From: Altericroceibacterium indicum
GTDB taxonomy: Bacteria; Pseudomonadota; Alphaproteobacteria; Sphingomonadales; Sphingomonadaceae
Direction of reading: 5' to 3'
NCBI RefSeq assembly: GCF_009828105.1
Contig: NZ_WTYQ01000003.1
Coordinates: 372,001 to 436,000, forward strand
DNA length: 64,000 nucleotides
The notes under the pieces are model-generated. The model did no database searches. It saw only the letters and a list, made by a program, of their open reading frames with translations, and was not told where the DNA came from. Each line of letters starts with the position of its first letter. The first letter of the stretch is position 1. Positions 36,513 to 44,647 of this stretch are shown one piece after another. Both the position numbers and the translations under genes were made by a program.

Positions 36513-36938
36513 ATGAGCCAGCTTTATACCACCAAAGTCACCGCTGTCGGCGGACGCAACGGCACGGTCCGCAGCGATGATGGCAATCTCGATCTCACCC
36601 TAGCCATGCCCAAAGAACTGGGTGGGAAGGGCAATGCGACCAATCCTGAACAATTGTTCGCTGCCGGCTATGCAGCCTGTTTTGAAAATGCCGTCATCCA
36701 CGTCACGCACGGACAGCCTGACAAGGTGCGCGATGATGATATTGAAGTGGTAGGTGAAGTGGGTCTGCTCCCCAATGATCAGGGCGGCTTTCATCTTGCG
36801 GTCACGCTTCACGTTGAAATTGCCGGCGTTGAACCGGCCAAGGCAGAAGAGATCGTTGCTGCTGCCCATGCCGTATGCCCTTATTCCAACGCTGTTCGAG
36901 GCAATATCGACGTGGCGCTTAACGTGAGCACACGCTGA
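36513..36938 (+). CDS. ohr: Organic hydroperoxide resistance protein (Ohr/OsmC family)
   Basis: A peroxiredoxin-like protein of about 141 residues. It reduces organic hydroperoxides using a Cys pair, seen here in AACFENAVIHV (peroxidatic Cys near 52) and AHAVCPYSNAVRGN (resolving Cys near 117). The start MSQLYTTKVTAVGGRNG is conserved and is preceded by AAGGAG at good spacing. Classical Ohr is regulated by OhrR (MarR family). No ohrR gene or clear inverted OhrR box was seen in the AT-rich 125 bases upstream. The stop is followed by a hairpin. Confidence 0.93.
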   Translation: MSQLYTTKVTAVGGRNGTVRSDDGNLDLTLAMPKELGGKGNATNPEQLFAAGYAACFENAVIHVTHGQPDKVRDDDIEVVGEVGLLPNDQGGFHLAVTLHVEIAGVEPAKAEEIVAAAHAVCPYSNAVRGNIDVALNVSTR

Positions 36939-36944
36939 CGGTTG

Positions 36945-36976
36945 TACTGCTCGCCTTTTTGAAAAGCCGAGCAGTA
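36945..36976 (+). terminator. Hairpin after ohr
   Basis: Perfect 9-bp arms TACTGCTCG / CGAGCAGTA, with CTTTT / AAAAG pairing inside. No T tract follows, so it may stabilise the 3' end rather than terminate. Confidence 0.4.
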
Positions 36977-36997
36977 ACTCAGACTTAAACTTATCTC

Positions 36998-37035
36998 GCC
37001 AATATGCCGCTCTGGCGCAGAAGGGGCATATTGGC
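36998..37035 (+). promoter_or_regulatory. 11-bp hairpin in front of start codon
   Basis: Perfect arms GCCAATATGCC (36998-37008) and GGCATATTGGC (37025-37035), 16-base loop, ending five bases before the ATG at 37041. It covers the place where a ribosome site should be, so it may control translation or bind a regulator. Confidence 0.5.
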
Positions 37036-37040
37036 TGGGT

Positions 37041-37988
37041 ATGAGCATTCAATTTGAAGACATTGCACGATCTATCGCAGCCGATGGGGTGATATCCTCC
37101 ACCGATGTTCTGGCCTTGCGCCGTACAGGCTGGTCTCGTGGTGAAATTTCGCCCAGTCAGGCAGAGGCGATCTTTGCTCTGAACGATGCGCTGGAAGAAC
37201 GGCCTGGTGAATGGGCCGATTTCTTCGTCGAAGCGATTGGCGATTTTGTGCTCAATACGCTCGACCCTAAAGGCCATATAACGGATGAACATGCACGCTG
37301 GCTGATTGAACGGGTGAGCGCATCAGGCCATGTTGAAAGCATGGCCGAGATGGATTTGCTCGTCCGGCTGGTGGAACGCGCGGAAACGGCCCCGGAAGTC
37401 CTCAAAAGCTTTATTCTGGAAGCTATGGAGCGCGAAATCCTTACCGGTACTGGCCCCACGCGCTGCGGGGGTGAGCTGACAGACCATTTCGTCACCGTGG
37501 CGGAATGTTCCATCCTGCGCCGGGTAATCTTCGCTCCTGCCAGCGACCGCCCCGCTGCGGTGAGCGAACGGGAAGCCGACATGCTGTTCCGCATCAAGCA
37601 AGCGACAGTCCATTGCCCGGACAACGCGCCGGAATGGAAGACCCTGTTTGTGCAAGGGGTAGCCAATTATCTGAAAGGCTTTTCGCCCGCCAAACACGTG
37701 CTGTCATACAAGCGAGCGGCAGAACTGGACCGCTTCATGTCGGACCATAGCAGCGACACAGGCGCATTTCTTGGCAAGATGGCGCGCCATGCGCCCAACA
37801 GCCTTGGGGTGGTGTTTGGGAAGAGGCAGAGCGCCCCACAAAAGCCCGATCATGCAGCGATCATCAAACAGGCCGGGGTCATTTCAGCAGCAGAGCAGCT
37901 CTGGCTGGATGCGCATCTCAATGCGGACGGTAGCCGCGACGAATATGATCTCGCGCTGCTGGCATTTCTGGCGGAAGAGCAGGGCTGA
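37041..37988 (+). CDS. Unknown protein with internal duplication
   Basis: A soluble protein of 315 residues that I do not recognise by name, though similar proteins occur in alphaproteobacteria. It has two similar modules: residues about 40-70 (AEAIFALNDALEE then EWADFFVEAIGDFVL) and about 176-211 (ADMLFRIKQAT then EWKTLFVQGVANYL). It is probably all-helical, somewhat like TerB-type helical repeats. No signal peptide or membrane helix is seen. The start has no clear Shine-Dalgarno because a perfect hairpin precedes it. It ends convergently with sufA. Confidence 0.65.
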   Translation: MSIQFEDIARSIAADGVISSTDVLALRRTGWSRGEISPSQAEAIFALNDALEERPGEWADFFVEAIGDFVLNTLDPKGHITDEHARWLIERVSASGHVESMAEMDLLVRLVERAETAPEVLKSFILEAMEREILTGTGPTRCGGELTDHFVTVAECSILRRVIFAPASDRPAAVSEREADMLFRIKQATVHCPDNAPEWKTLFVQGVANYLKGFSPAKHVLSYKRAAELDRFMSDHSSDTGAFLGKMARHAPNSLGVVFGKRQSAPQKPDHAAIIKQAGVISAAEQLWLDAHLNADGSRDEYDLALLAFLAEEQG

Positions 37989-38009
37989 CCTGCCACTCCC
38001 GCACACAAC

Positions 38010-38366
38010 TCAGACCATGAAGCTTTCACCGCAACCGCATGCGCCCTTGGCGTTGGGGTTTTCAAAAGTGAAGCCAGCGGTAAAATCGTCTTCCTTCCAC
38101 TCCATGATCGAACCGACCAGATACAGCACCGAAGCGCCATCGATGTAGAAGGTGCCGCCGGGCGTTTCGATCTTTTCATCGAAGGCCTGTTCTTCGGTCA
38201 CATAATCCACCGAATAGGCAAGCCCCGAACAGCCCCGGCGCGGGGTGGACAGTTTCACCCCGATTGCCCCTTCGGGCGCTTTGGCCATCAGATCGGCAAT
38301 CCGCTGCTCGGCTGAAGGGGTCAGCGTCACGGCAGCAGGGCGGGCGCGGGTTTTGATATCAGCCAT
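38010..38366 (-). CDS. sufA: A-type Fe-S carrier protein (HesB/IscA family)
   Basis: A protein of 118 residues of the HesB/IscA/SufA family, which carries assembled Fe-S clusters to target proteins. The three conserved Cys are visible in RRGCSGLAY and the C-terminal GACGCGESF. The start overlaps the end of the sufT-like gene by one base, making it the last gene of the suf operon. Confidence 0.93.
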   Translation of the reverse strand: MADIKTRARPAAVTLTPSAEQRIADLMAKAPEGAIGVKLSTPRRGCSGLAYSVDYVTEEQAFDEKIETPGGTFYIDGASVLYLVGSIMEWKEDDFTAGFTFENPNAKGACGCGESFMV

Positions 38367-38881
38367 TATAACATTCCCAGTTCGAGACGGGCTTCATCGC
38401 TCATCTTGGCAGGGTCCCATGGCGGATCCCAGGTCACATTGACCTGCGCATCACGGACACCGGGAATATTGCCAATCCGAAGCTCGATTTCACCCGGCAT
38501 GGTTTCAGCCACCGGGCAATGCGGCGTGGTGAGCGTCATGGTGACGGCCACATCCGCATCTTCCGTCACATCAACGCCATAAATCAGGCCAAGATCATAG
38601 ATATTCACCGGGATTTCCGGATCATAAATATCCTTCAGCGCCTCCACAACGGAATCATAGATTGCACCGCCCGGTTCGCCTGCGGAAACCGCTTCCGGCT
38701 TCTTGGCGAGGAAACCATCAAGATAATCCTTCTTGCGTTCCGCTACAGGCTCGTCTTCCGGGTCACGTTCTGGTGCAGGAATGTCCGAGACGCGCGCACG
38801 TGGCGGCTTATCCACCCCGACCACCTGTTCATTAGGCGGCGGTGCAGCGACATATTCCTTCTTTTCGCTCGTCTCGCTCAT
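38366..38881 (-). CDS. sufT: SUF-system MIP18/DUF59 assembly protein (SufT-like)
   Basis: A protein of 171 residues. The first 75 residues are charged and Pro/Ala-rich. The rest is a MIP18 (DUF59) domain: ALKDIYDPEIPVNIYDLGLI, then VAVTMTLTTPHCPVAETMPG with the conserved Cys, and VNVTWDPPWDPAKMSDEARL. This family helps Fe-S cluster maturation or transfer. It overlaps sufS by 4 bases and sufA by 1 base. Confidence 0.92.
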   Translation of the reverse strand: MSETSEKKEYVAAPPPNEQVVGVDKPPRARVSDIPAPERDPEDEPVAERKKDYLDGFLAKKPEAVSAGEPGGAIYDSVVEALKDIYDPEIPVNIYDLGLIYGVDVTEDADVAVTMTLTTPHCPVAETMPGEIELRIGNIPGVRDAQVNVTWDPPWDPAKMSDEARLELGML

Positions 38882-40086
38882 CCGAAAATCCTTCTGGTCC
38901 TGTCAATGCCGCGGATCAGCGCCGCTACATCATCGTCATCGCTATAGAGGCCAAAGCTGGCGCGGGCCGTTGCCGGAACGCCGAGATGGTCCATCAAGGG
39001 CTGTGCGCAGTGATGGCCTGCCCGGATAGCGACATTCTCTTCATCCAATATGGTGCCCAAATCGTGCGGGTGAACCCCGTCCAGCGCAAAACTGACAATG
39101 CCTGCTGTGTCTTCAGGGCCAAACACGGTCACATCATTCATGCCGCGCAAGGCTTCGCGCGTGGCAGCCACCAGCCGCGCTTCATGGGCATGGATTGCCT
39201 CCAGACCGATGCCGGAAACATAGTCACAGGCCACAGCCAGCGCGATGGCTTCGACAATGGCAGGCGTTCCCGCTTCAAAACGCTGCGGGGCAGGGGCGTA
39301 AGTGGTCTTTTCAAAGGTCACCCGGTCGATCATCGAACCGCCACCCTGCCAGGGTGGCATGGCATCGAGAATCGGCTTCTTTGCCCACAAAGCCCCGATC
39401 CCCGTGGGTCCATAGAGCTTGTGGCCTGAAAAGACGTAGAAATCACAATCTAGTGCAGCCACATCCACCGGCACACGCGGCACCGCCTGGCAGCCATCGA
39501 GCAGCAGCTTCGCACCCACACAATGGGCCAGCCCTGCCGCACGCTTCACATCGAGCACCGAACCAAGGACATTGGAGACATGTGCCAGCGCCACCAATTT
39601 GTGCTGCGGCGTCAGCATCTGTTCGGCAGCATCAAGATCGATCTGGCCATCCACCGTCAACGGGCAGACATCAATTTCAAACCCGATCTGATCGCGCAGA
39701 ATCTGCCAGGGCACGATATTGGAATGGTGTTCAAGCCGGGACAGGAGAATCCGGTCCCCGGCCTTCAATTCCTGCGCGCCCCAGGTATAGGCCACCAGAT
39801 TGATCGCTTCGGTCGCGCCGCGGGTGAAGGTGATTTCATCCTCCTGGCCCCCGATAAATTCCGCCACCCGCCGCCGCGCCGCTTCATAGCCCAGCGTCAT
39901 TTCGGCAGAGCGTGAATAGACCCCGCGATGCACGGTCGCATAATCCGCGCCCATCGCTTTGGCCGCAGCATCGACCACGATCTGCGGCTTTTGCGCGGTG
40001 GCCGCCGTGTCGAGATAATGCCACGCCTTGCCCTCTGCCGTCAGAAGGCCGGGGAAGTCAGCCTTGCGGGTGATGGTCATGCTCAC
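38878..40086 (-). CDS. sufS: Cysteine desulfurase SufS
   Basis: A PLP-dependent cysteine desulfurase of 402 residues that supplies sulfur for Fe-S clusters. The PLP lysine lies in YVFSGHKLYGPTG (Lys223), substrate residues in LDTAATAQKP near 25-34, and the reactive Cys in AIRAGHHCAQPLMDHLG near 354. The start is GTG at 40086, overlapping the sufD TGA, seven bases after GGAG. An ATG two codons on at 40080 is an alternative. No SufE gene is visible in the window. Confidence 0.95.
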   Translation of the reverse strand: MSMTITRKADFPGLLTAEGKAWHYLDTAATAQKPQIVVDAAAKAMGADYATVHRGVYSRSAEMTLGYEAARRRVAEFIGGQEDEITFTRGATEAINLVAYTWGAQELKAGDRILLSRLEHHSNIVPWQILRDQIGFEIDVCPLTVDGQIDLDAAEQMLTPQHKLVALAHVSNVLGSVLDVKRAAGLAHCVGAKLLLDGCQAVPRVPVDVAALDCDFYVFSGHKLYGPTGIGALWAKKPILDAMPPWQGGGSMIDRVTFEKTTYAPAPQRFEAGTPAIVEAIALAVACDYVSGIGLEAIHAHEARLVAATREALRGMNDVTVFGPEDTAGIVSFALDGVHPHDLGTILDEENVAIRAGHHCAQPLMDHLGVPATARASFGLYSDDDDVAALIRGIDRTRRIFG

Positions 40087-40841
40087 ACAGCGTCTCCCAG
40101 AACCGTCAGCGCCTGTTCCAGCAAGCGTTCCTGCTCCGCTTCATCATCCAGCGCCGCAAAAGCATCGGCCAGAAAAGCGCGAACCAGCAATTTGCGCGCC
40201 ATATCCGGGGAAAGTCCGCGCGCCGCCATATAAAAACGGGCTTGCTCATCCAATTGGCCAACCGTGGCACCATGGGCGCATTTCACATCATCAGCGAAGA
40301 TTTCGAGCTGCGGCACAGCATTGGCCGAAGCCCCGCGTTCCAGCAGCAGCCCCTTGAAATCCTGCGCCGCATCGGTGCGCTGCGCATCGCGCACAACATC
40401 AATCCGGCCCAGGAAATTGCCTGTGCCCTTGCCCCAATGAACGGCGCGCACCGTCTGGTTTGAGGTCGCATCAGGTTCAGCATGGATTGTGCGGGTGACA
40501 AATTCACGGATCGTGCTGTCGCCCCCCAGCGTCACACCGCCAAATTCGAAATGCGCCTTGCTGGCTAAGGTCACTTCCACTTCAAGCCGGGCATATTGGC
40601 TGCCTGCGCTGACCGCGAAAAGTTCGCACTCTGCACCCTTGCCCAAGGTCACCCGCAGACGGCGTAAATCCGTGCCATCGGCCTGATCGAATGTGAAAAT
40701 TTCACGATGGGTTTCCCCGGCAGGAACAGTGATCTCCCGCCAGCTGTTAATCGCCGCAAGGTCGAGAGATTTCAATGCGTCCACATCGGAATAGCGCCAA
40801 TTCTCTTCTCTTCGCGTCGGATATGTTGTGGCATCAAGCAT
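40083..40841 (-). CDS. sufD: Fe-S scaffold subunit SufD
   Basis: A SufBD-family protein of 252 residues. It starts TRREENWRYSDVDALKSLDL and has the beta-helical core and C-terminal FADDVKCAHGATVGQLDEQA with the conserved Cys and His. It forms the SufBC2D scaffold that builds clusters. It is shorter than E. coli SufD (about 420), which is common in alphaproteobacteria. It overlaps sufC by one base (TGATG) and sufS by 4. Confidence 0.95.
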   Translation of the reverse strand: MLDATTYPTRREENWRYSDVDALKSLDLAAINSWREITVPAGETHREIFTFDQADGTDLRRLRVTLGKGAECELFAVSAGSQYARLEVEVTLASKAHFEFGGVTLGGDSTIREFVTRTIHAEPDATSNQTVRAVHWGKGTGNFLGRIDVVRDAQRTDAAQDFKGLLLERGASANAVPQLEIFADDVKCAHGATVGQLDEQARFYMAARGLSPDMARKLLVRAFLADAFAALDDEAEQERLLEQALTVLGDAV

Positions 40842-41584
40842 CAGGCAGCCACCGTTTCATAGCCTTCGCTTTCAAGCTGCAAGGCCAGTTCCGGCCCGCC
40901 GGTCTTCACGATCCGACCCTTGGCCAGAACATGCACCACATCGGGCTTCACATAATCGAGCAGGCGCTGATAATGGGTGATCAGCAGCACAGCCTTATCA
41001 GGCTTGCGCATGATCGCATTGATTCCTTCACCCACCGTCTTGAGCGCATCAATATCAAGCCCGGAATCGGTTTCATCGAGCACAGCGAATTTGGGGTCGA
41101 GAATGCCCATCTGGACCATCTCGGCGCGCTTCTTTTCACCGCCCGAAAAGCCGACATTCACATTACGCTTGAGCATATCCATGTCGAGCTTCAGCAAAGC
41201 CGCCTTTTCGCGGGCAAGCTTCAGGAAATCGCCGCCTGAAAGCGGTTCTTCACCCCGGCTCTTGCGCTGCGAATTGAGCGCTTCACGCAGGAATTGCACA
41301 TTCGATACACCGGGAATTTCCACCGGATATTGGAAGCCAAGGAAAGTGCCCGCAGCCGCGCGTTCATGCGGTTCCATCGCCAGCAGATCTTCGCCATTGA
41401 AGGTCACGGAACCTTGCGTCACTTCATAGCCGGGGCGACCACCCAGCACATAAGCAAGGGTGGATTTACCTGCGCCATTGGGGCCCATGATGGCGTGAAT
41501 TTCGCCTGCATTCACTTCAAGGTTCAATCCGCGAAGGATTTCCTTGCCGTCAATCTCGGCGTGGAGGTTTTCAATTTTCAGCAT
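40841..41584 (-). CDS. sufC: Fe-S assembly ATPase SufC
   Basis: An ABC-type ATPase of 247 residues without membrane partner. It has Walker A GPNGAGKST (34-42), signature FSGGEKKRAEMVQMG, and Walker B FAVLDETDSGLD. It drives SufBC2D scaffold rearrangement. The start is 84 bases downstream of the DUF559 gene. Confidence 0.97.
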   Translation of the reverse strand: MLKIENLHAEIDGKEILRGLNLEVNAGEIHAIMGPNGAGKSTLAYVLGGRPGYEVTQGSVTFNGEDLLAMEPHERAAAGTFLGFQYPVEIPGVSNVQFLREALNSQRKSRGEEPLSGGDFLKLAREKAALLKLDMDMLKRNVNVGFSGGEKKRAEMVQMGILDPKFAVLDETDSGLDIDALKTVGEGINAIMRKPDKAVLLITHYQRLLDYVKPDVVHVLAKGRIVKTGGPELALQLESEGYETVAA

Positions 41585-41668
41585 GTCGATCTCTTTTGTC
41601 TGAGCAGGTATGGCGCTTTGCCTTATCGGCCGCGCACCCGCTGGAAACTGTCTATGTCCGCCGCTTTC

Positions 41669-42190
41669 TTAGTAGCGCCCGCGCCCATGTCCCGGCCCTG
41701 TGCCATGGCGATTATTGCGTGCGCTGGCCTTGGCCGCTGCCAGAGCGACTTCGTGGTTTAGCGGCTTTTTGAGCTCTTCCAGAATCAAGCGCAGCACCGC
41801 ATCCACATCTTCCAGAACCTGATCGGCAGTGAAACGGATCACCCGAATCCGGTCATCATGAAGCTTGCGTTCAATGCCGAGCGCTGCGCCGGGATTGTCA
41901 TGCTCATCCCCGTCCACTTCAACCACCAGCCAGCGCGTGGGGCAGGCGAAATCGACGATAGCCGAGCCGATAATCATATGCTGGCGGAACCGGCAATTGC
42001 CGAGCTTGGATTCCGACAGATGGCTCCACAAAAGCGCTTCGGCTTCGGTGGGATTGCGGCGCATATCGCGGGCAAATTCGTGCAGCCGATCAAGGCGCGC
42101 GGGCGAAATGGGTGAACGCTTGGGCGCTGGCTTCGCATCACCGGCATTTTGCCGTGCGACAGCATCGCCAAGACTCAGTGTTTTCTTCAT
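41669..42190 (-). CDS. DUF559 (Vsr-like endonuclease fold) protein inside suf operon
   Basis: A protein of 173 residues with a DUF559 domain: [13 protein letters not shown] near 46-58, [19 protein letters not shown], and [11 protein letters not shown] with Asp80, Glu91 and Asp93 in PD-(D/E)XK-like positions, plus the [10 protein letters not shown] segment. The C-terminal tail is Ala, Arg and Gly-rich. Family activity is unproven, and the fold resembles very-short-patch-repair endonucleases. It overlaps sufB by 4 bases, so it is co-expressed with Fe-S assembly genes. Confidence 0.85.
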   Translation of the reverse strand: MKKTLSLGDAVARQNAGDAKPAPKRSPISPARLDRLHEFARDMRRNPTEAEALLWSHLSESKLGNCRFRQHMIIGSAIVDFACPTRWLVVEVDGDEHDNPGAALGIERKLHDDRIRVIRFTADQVLEDVDAVLRLILEELKKPLNHEVALAAAKASARNNRHGTGPGHGRGRY

Positions 42191-43698
42191 CCGACGCTCC
42201 CTTCAAGCGAAATGGCGAGCAATTTCTGCGCTTCGACGGCAAATTCCATGGGCAATTGCTTCATCACTTCCTTGGCAAAGCCATTCACGATCAGCGCCAC
42301 GGCCTGTTCTTCATCAAGCCCGCGCTGCATGGCATAAAACAGTTGATCGTCGCTGATCTTGGAGGTGGTCGCCTCATGTTCGATCTGCGCGGTGGGGTTT
42401 TTCACTTCAATATAAGGCACCGTATGCGCCCCGCATTCGTCGCCCAGAAGCAGGGAATCGCATTGGGTGAAATTGCGGGTATTTTCTGCATTCGGACCCA
42501 CGCGGACCAGGCCGCGATAGGTGTTGTCACTGCGCCCGGCGGAAATGCCCTTGGAGATGATCGTCGAACGGGTACCCTTGCCGTTATGAATCATCTTGGT
42601 GCCGGTATCGGCCTGCTGGCGATTATTGGTGACAGCAACGGAATAAAATTCCCCGACCGAATTTTCACCATTCAGCACGCAACTGGGATATTTCCACGTC
42701 ACCGCGCTGCCGGTTTCCACCTGCGTCCAGCTGATCTTGGAACGATCCCCCTGACACAAGCCCCGCTTGGTGACGAAATTGTAAATCCCGCCCTTGCCGT
42801 CTGCATCGCCGGGGTACCAGTTCTGCACGGTCGAATATTTGATCTCCGCATCTTCCAGCGCGACCAGTTCGACCACTGCAGCGTGGAGCTGGTTTTCATC
42901 GCGCATCGGCGCGGTGCAGCCTTCGAGATAGGAAACGTATGATCCCTTATCCGCCACAATCAATGTGCGTTCAAACTGACCGGTATTCTCCGCATTGATG
43001 CGGAAATAGGTCGACAGCTCCATCGGGCAGCGCACGCCTTCAGGGATGTAGACAAAGGTGCCATCCGAAAAGACCGCGCAATTGAGCGTGGCGAAGTAAT
43101 TATCACGCGTCGGCACAACCTTGCCGAGCCATTTGCGGACGAGATCGGGATATTCGCGGATCGCTTCGCTGATCGACAGGAAGATCACGCCCGCTTTTTT
43201 CAGCTCTTCACGGAAAGTTGTGGCGACCGACACGGAATCGAACACCGCATCCACCGCAACTTTGCGTGCGCCTTCCACCCCGGCGAGCACTTCCTGCTCG
43301 GCAATCGGGATACCCAGTTTATTATAGACGCTCAAAATCTCAGGATCGACTTCGTCGAGACTTTTCAGCGTCTCTTTCTTCTTGGGCGCAGCATAATAAT
43401 AGGCGTCCTGATAATCGATCGGCGGAATATCGAGCTTGGCCCAATCAGGCTGCTCCATCGTCTGCCACAGGCGGAATGCCTTCAGACGCCAGTCGAGCAT
43501 CCATTCCGGCTCATTCTTCTTGGCCGAAATGAAGCGGACCGTGTCTTCGTTAAGACCTTTGGGCGCGAATTCCTGCTCAATGTCGGAGGAAAAGCCGAAC
43601 TCATAGGTTTCCAGCCGTTTGGCGGCATCGCGCGCGGCCTTATCCTTGATTTCGACGCCCTGTTCAGGGGCTTCGGCGATTTTCGTCTGTTCACTCAT
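42187..43698 (-). CDS. sufB: Fe-S cluster scaffold SufB
   Basis: A SufB protein of 503 residues, the main Fe-S building scaffold with SufC and SufD. It has YETYEFGF-type N-terminus, then [54 protein letters not shown]-like segment and [20 protein letters not shown] with a conserved Cys, ending [16 protein letters not shown]. The start overlaps the sufR stop by 4 bases. Confidence 0.97.
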   Translation of the reverse strand: MSEQTKIAEAPEQGVEIKDKAARDAAKRLETYEFGFSSDIEQEFAPKGLNEDTVRFISAKKNEPEWMLDWRLKAFRLWQTMEQPDWAKLDIPPIDYQDAYYYAAPKKKETLKSLDEVDPEILSVYNKLGIPIAEQEVLAGVEGARKVAVDAVFDSVSVATTFREELKKAGVIFLSISEAIREYPDLVRKWLGKVVPTRDNYFATLNCAVFSDGTFVYIPEGVRCPMELSTYFRINAENTGQFERTLIVADKGSYVSYLEGCTAPMRDENQLHAAVVELVALEDAEIKYSTVQNWYPGDADGKGGIYNFVTKRGLCQGDRSKISWTQVETGSAVTWKYPSCVLNGENSVGEFYSVAVTNNRQQADTGTKMIHNGKGTRSTIISKGISAGRSDNTYRGLVRVGPNAENTRNFTQCDSLLLGDECGAHTVPYIEVKNPTAQIEHEATTSKISDDQLFYAMQRGLDEEQAVALIVNGFAKEVMKQLPMEFAVEAQKLLAISLEGSVG

Positions 43699-44141
43699 GC
43701 AGGATGTTCCATTTGTGCCCGTTTCAAAGGGGCCCCTTCTATCTGGGCCAACCGGGTCAGCGGTACTTCGGCCAGCGCGCCGCGTAGCGCCTCATTCACG
43801 ATTGGCCAATGCGGACGAACCGTGCAGCTTCCTTCCAGCGCACATTCATGGCGGGACGATTCCACACAGGCCGTCAGCGCAATCGGCCCTTCGACCGCCT
43901 CGACAATATCAGCAAGGCTGATTGCCGCAGCCGGACGGGCCAGTTGCAACCCGCCTTTCACGCCGCGGATCGAATGCAGCAGGCCAGCACTGCCAAGCAG
44001 GCTCACCAGCTTCTGCACCGTGGGGAGGGGCAGGCCGGTTTCTTCAGCCAATTGCGTGGCAGAAACGCGCGCATGGCCGCAATGGCGCGCGGCGGCGCTC
44101 ATCGTGACGACGGCATAGTCAGCCATGCTGCTCAGGCGCAT
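43695..44141 (-). CDS. sufR: Rrf2-family SUF regulator (SufR/IscR-like)
   Basis: A regulator of about 148 residues. [20 protein letters not shown] begins the winged helix, [14 protein letters not shown] is the recognition helix, and [12 protein letters not shown] the wing. Three Cys (92, 100, 106; C-x7-C-x5-C) can bind a Fe-S cluster that senses supply, as in the SUF-specific Rrf2 group. It heads the suf operon, so it likely represses it and itself. The frame is open to 44198, but the start at 44141 matches the family. Confidence 0.93.
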   Translation of the reverse strand: MRLSSMADYAVVTMSAAARHCGHARVSATQLAEETGLPLPTVQKLVSLLGSAGLLHSIRGVKGGLQLARPAAAISLADIVEAVEGPIALTACVESSRHECALEGSCTVRPHWPIVNEALRGALAEVPLTRLAQIEGAPLKRAQMEHPA

Positions 44142-44426
44142 AAAGTTTCCGTTTCCGACCCGTAATCGGGCCGTTCCAGTGACCCTTGGCAATCGCATCC
44201 ATTAAATCGGAGCGATTCCATCCGGTTTCACTTAAGGGGGATCAACGGGTTTTTCAATCACCTGAAGGTGCAAAAGCCTGAGAAATTCGCGACTACGATT
44301 CGTGGAAACCGCCCCATTCCAATGATTCGGTTTTGTTTCGCCCATTCAGCAGGCCTGCTGCTATCGCAGACCAGCAGCATCTGGGCCCATTATCGATGAT
44401 AAATCATTGATCTGGCGGCGTTTCAT
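44142..44426. promoter_or_regulatory. Upstream region of the suf operon
   Basis: Non-coding, holding the suf promoter on the minus strand. A near-palindrome ATCGATGAT-AA-ATCATTGAT lies at 44392-44411 (one mismatch), a candidate operator. AATCG / CGATT flank a central ATTAAA near 44190-44217, another possible Rrf2-type site; neither is proven. Confidence 0.4.
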
Positions 44427-44461
44427 AAAAAAAGGGCGGCAACATACGTTACCGCCCTTAA
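44427..44461 (-). terminator. Strong minus-strand terminator not attached to any protein gene
   Basis: On the minus strand AAGGGCGG / CCGCCCTT with partly paired loop runs into seven T. The nearest minus-strand gene upstream of it does not exist, so it must end a non-coding transcript. Confidence 0.8.
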
Positions 44462-44532
44462 AGTAGAGAACTCGTTGCATTCCTGCTCCGAGCCCTTCGG
44501 GTCGCAAGGGGGAGTCTTGCTATTTTAGGTTG
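44427..44532 (-). ncRNA. Candidate small RNA with C-rich hairpin loop
   Basis: Read on the minus strand. A promoter-like pair TTAGAA and TACAAT (44539-44544), spacer 17, precedes a start near 44532. The predicted transcript of about 105 bases has hairpin 1 GCAAG-ACTCCCC-CTTGC, hairpin 2 CGACCC-GAA-GGG-C-TCG, and a terminator hairpin plus T tract. No open frame of note. C-rich loops are typical of alphaproteobacterial sRNAs that pair with ribosome sites (suhB/MmgR and cuckoo types), but I cannot assign a family. Exact start is uncertain. Confidence 0.55.
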
Positions 44533-44647
44533 TTAATAATTGTAAAAAGCCGACAACACTGTTCTAATCTTGTTCAGTCGAATGAATTTGCATTATGAAC
44601 GAACGCATGCTCGTGACAGCGTGAAACCTCTCTGGCATGGGTCCGGC

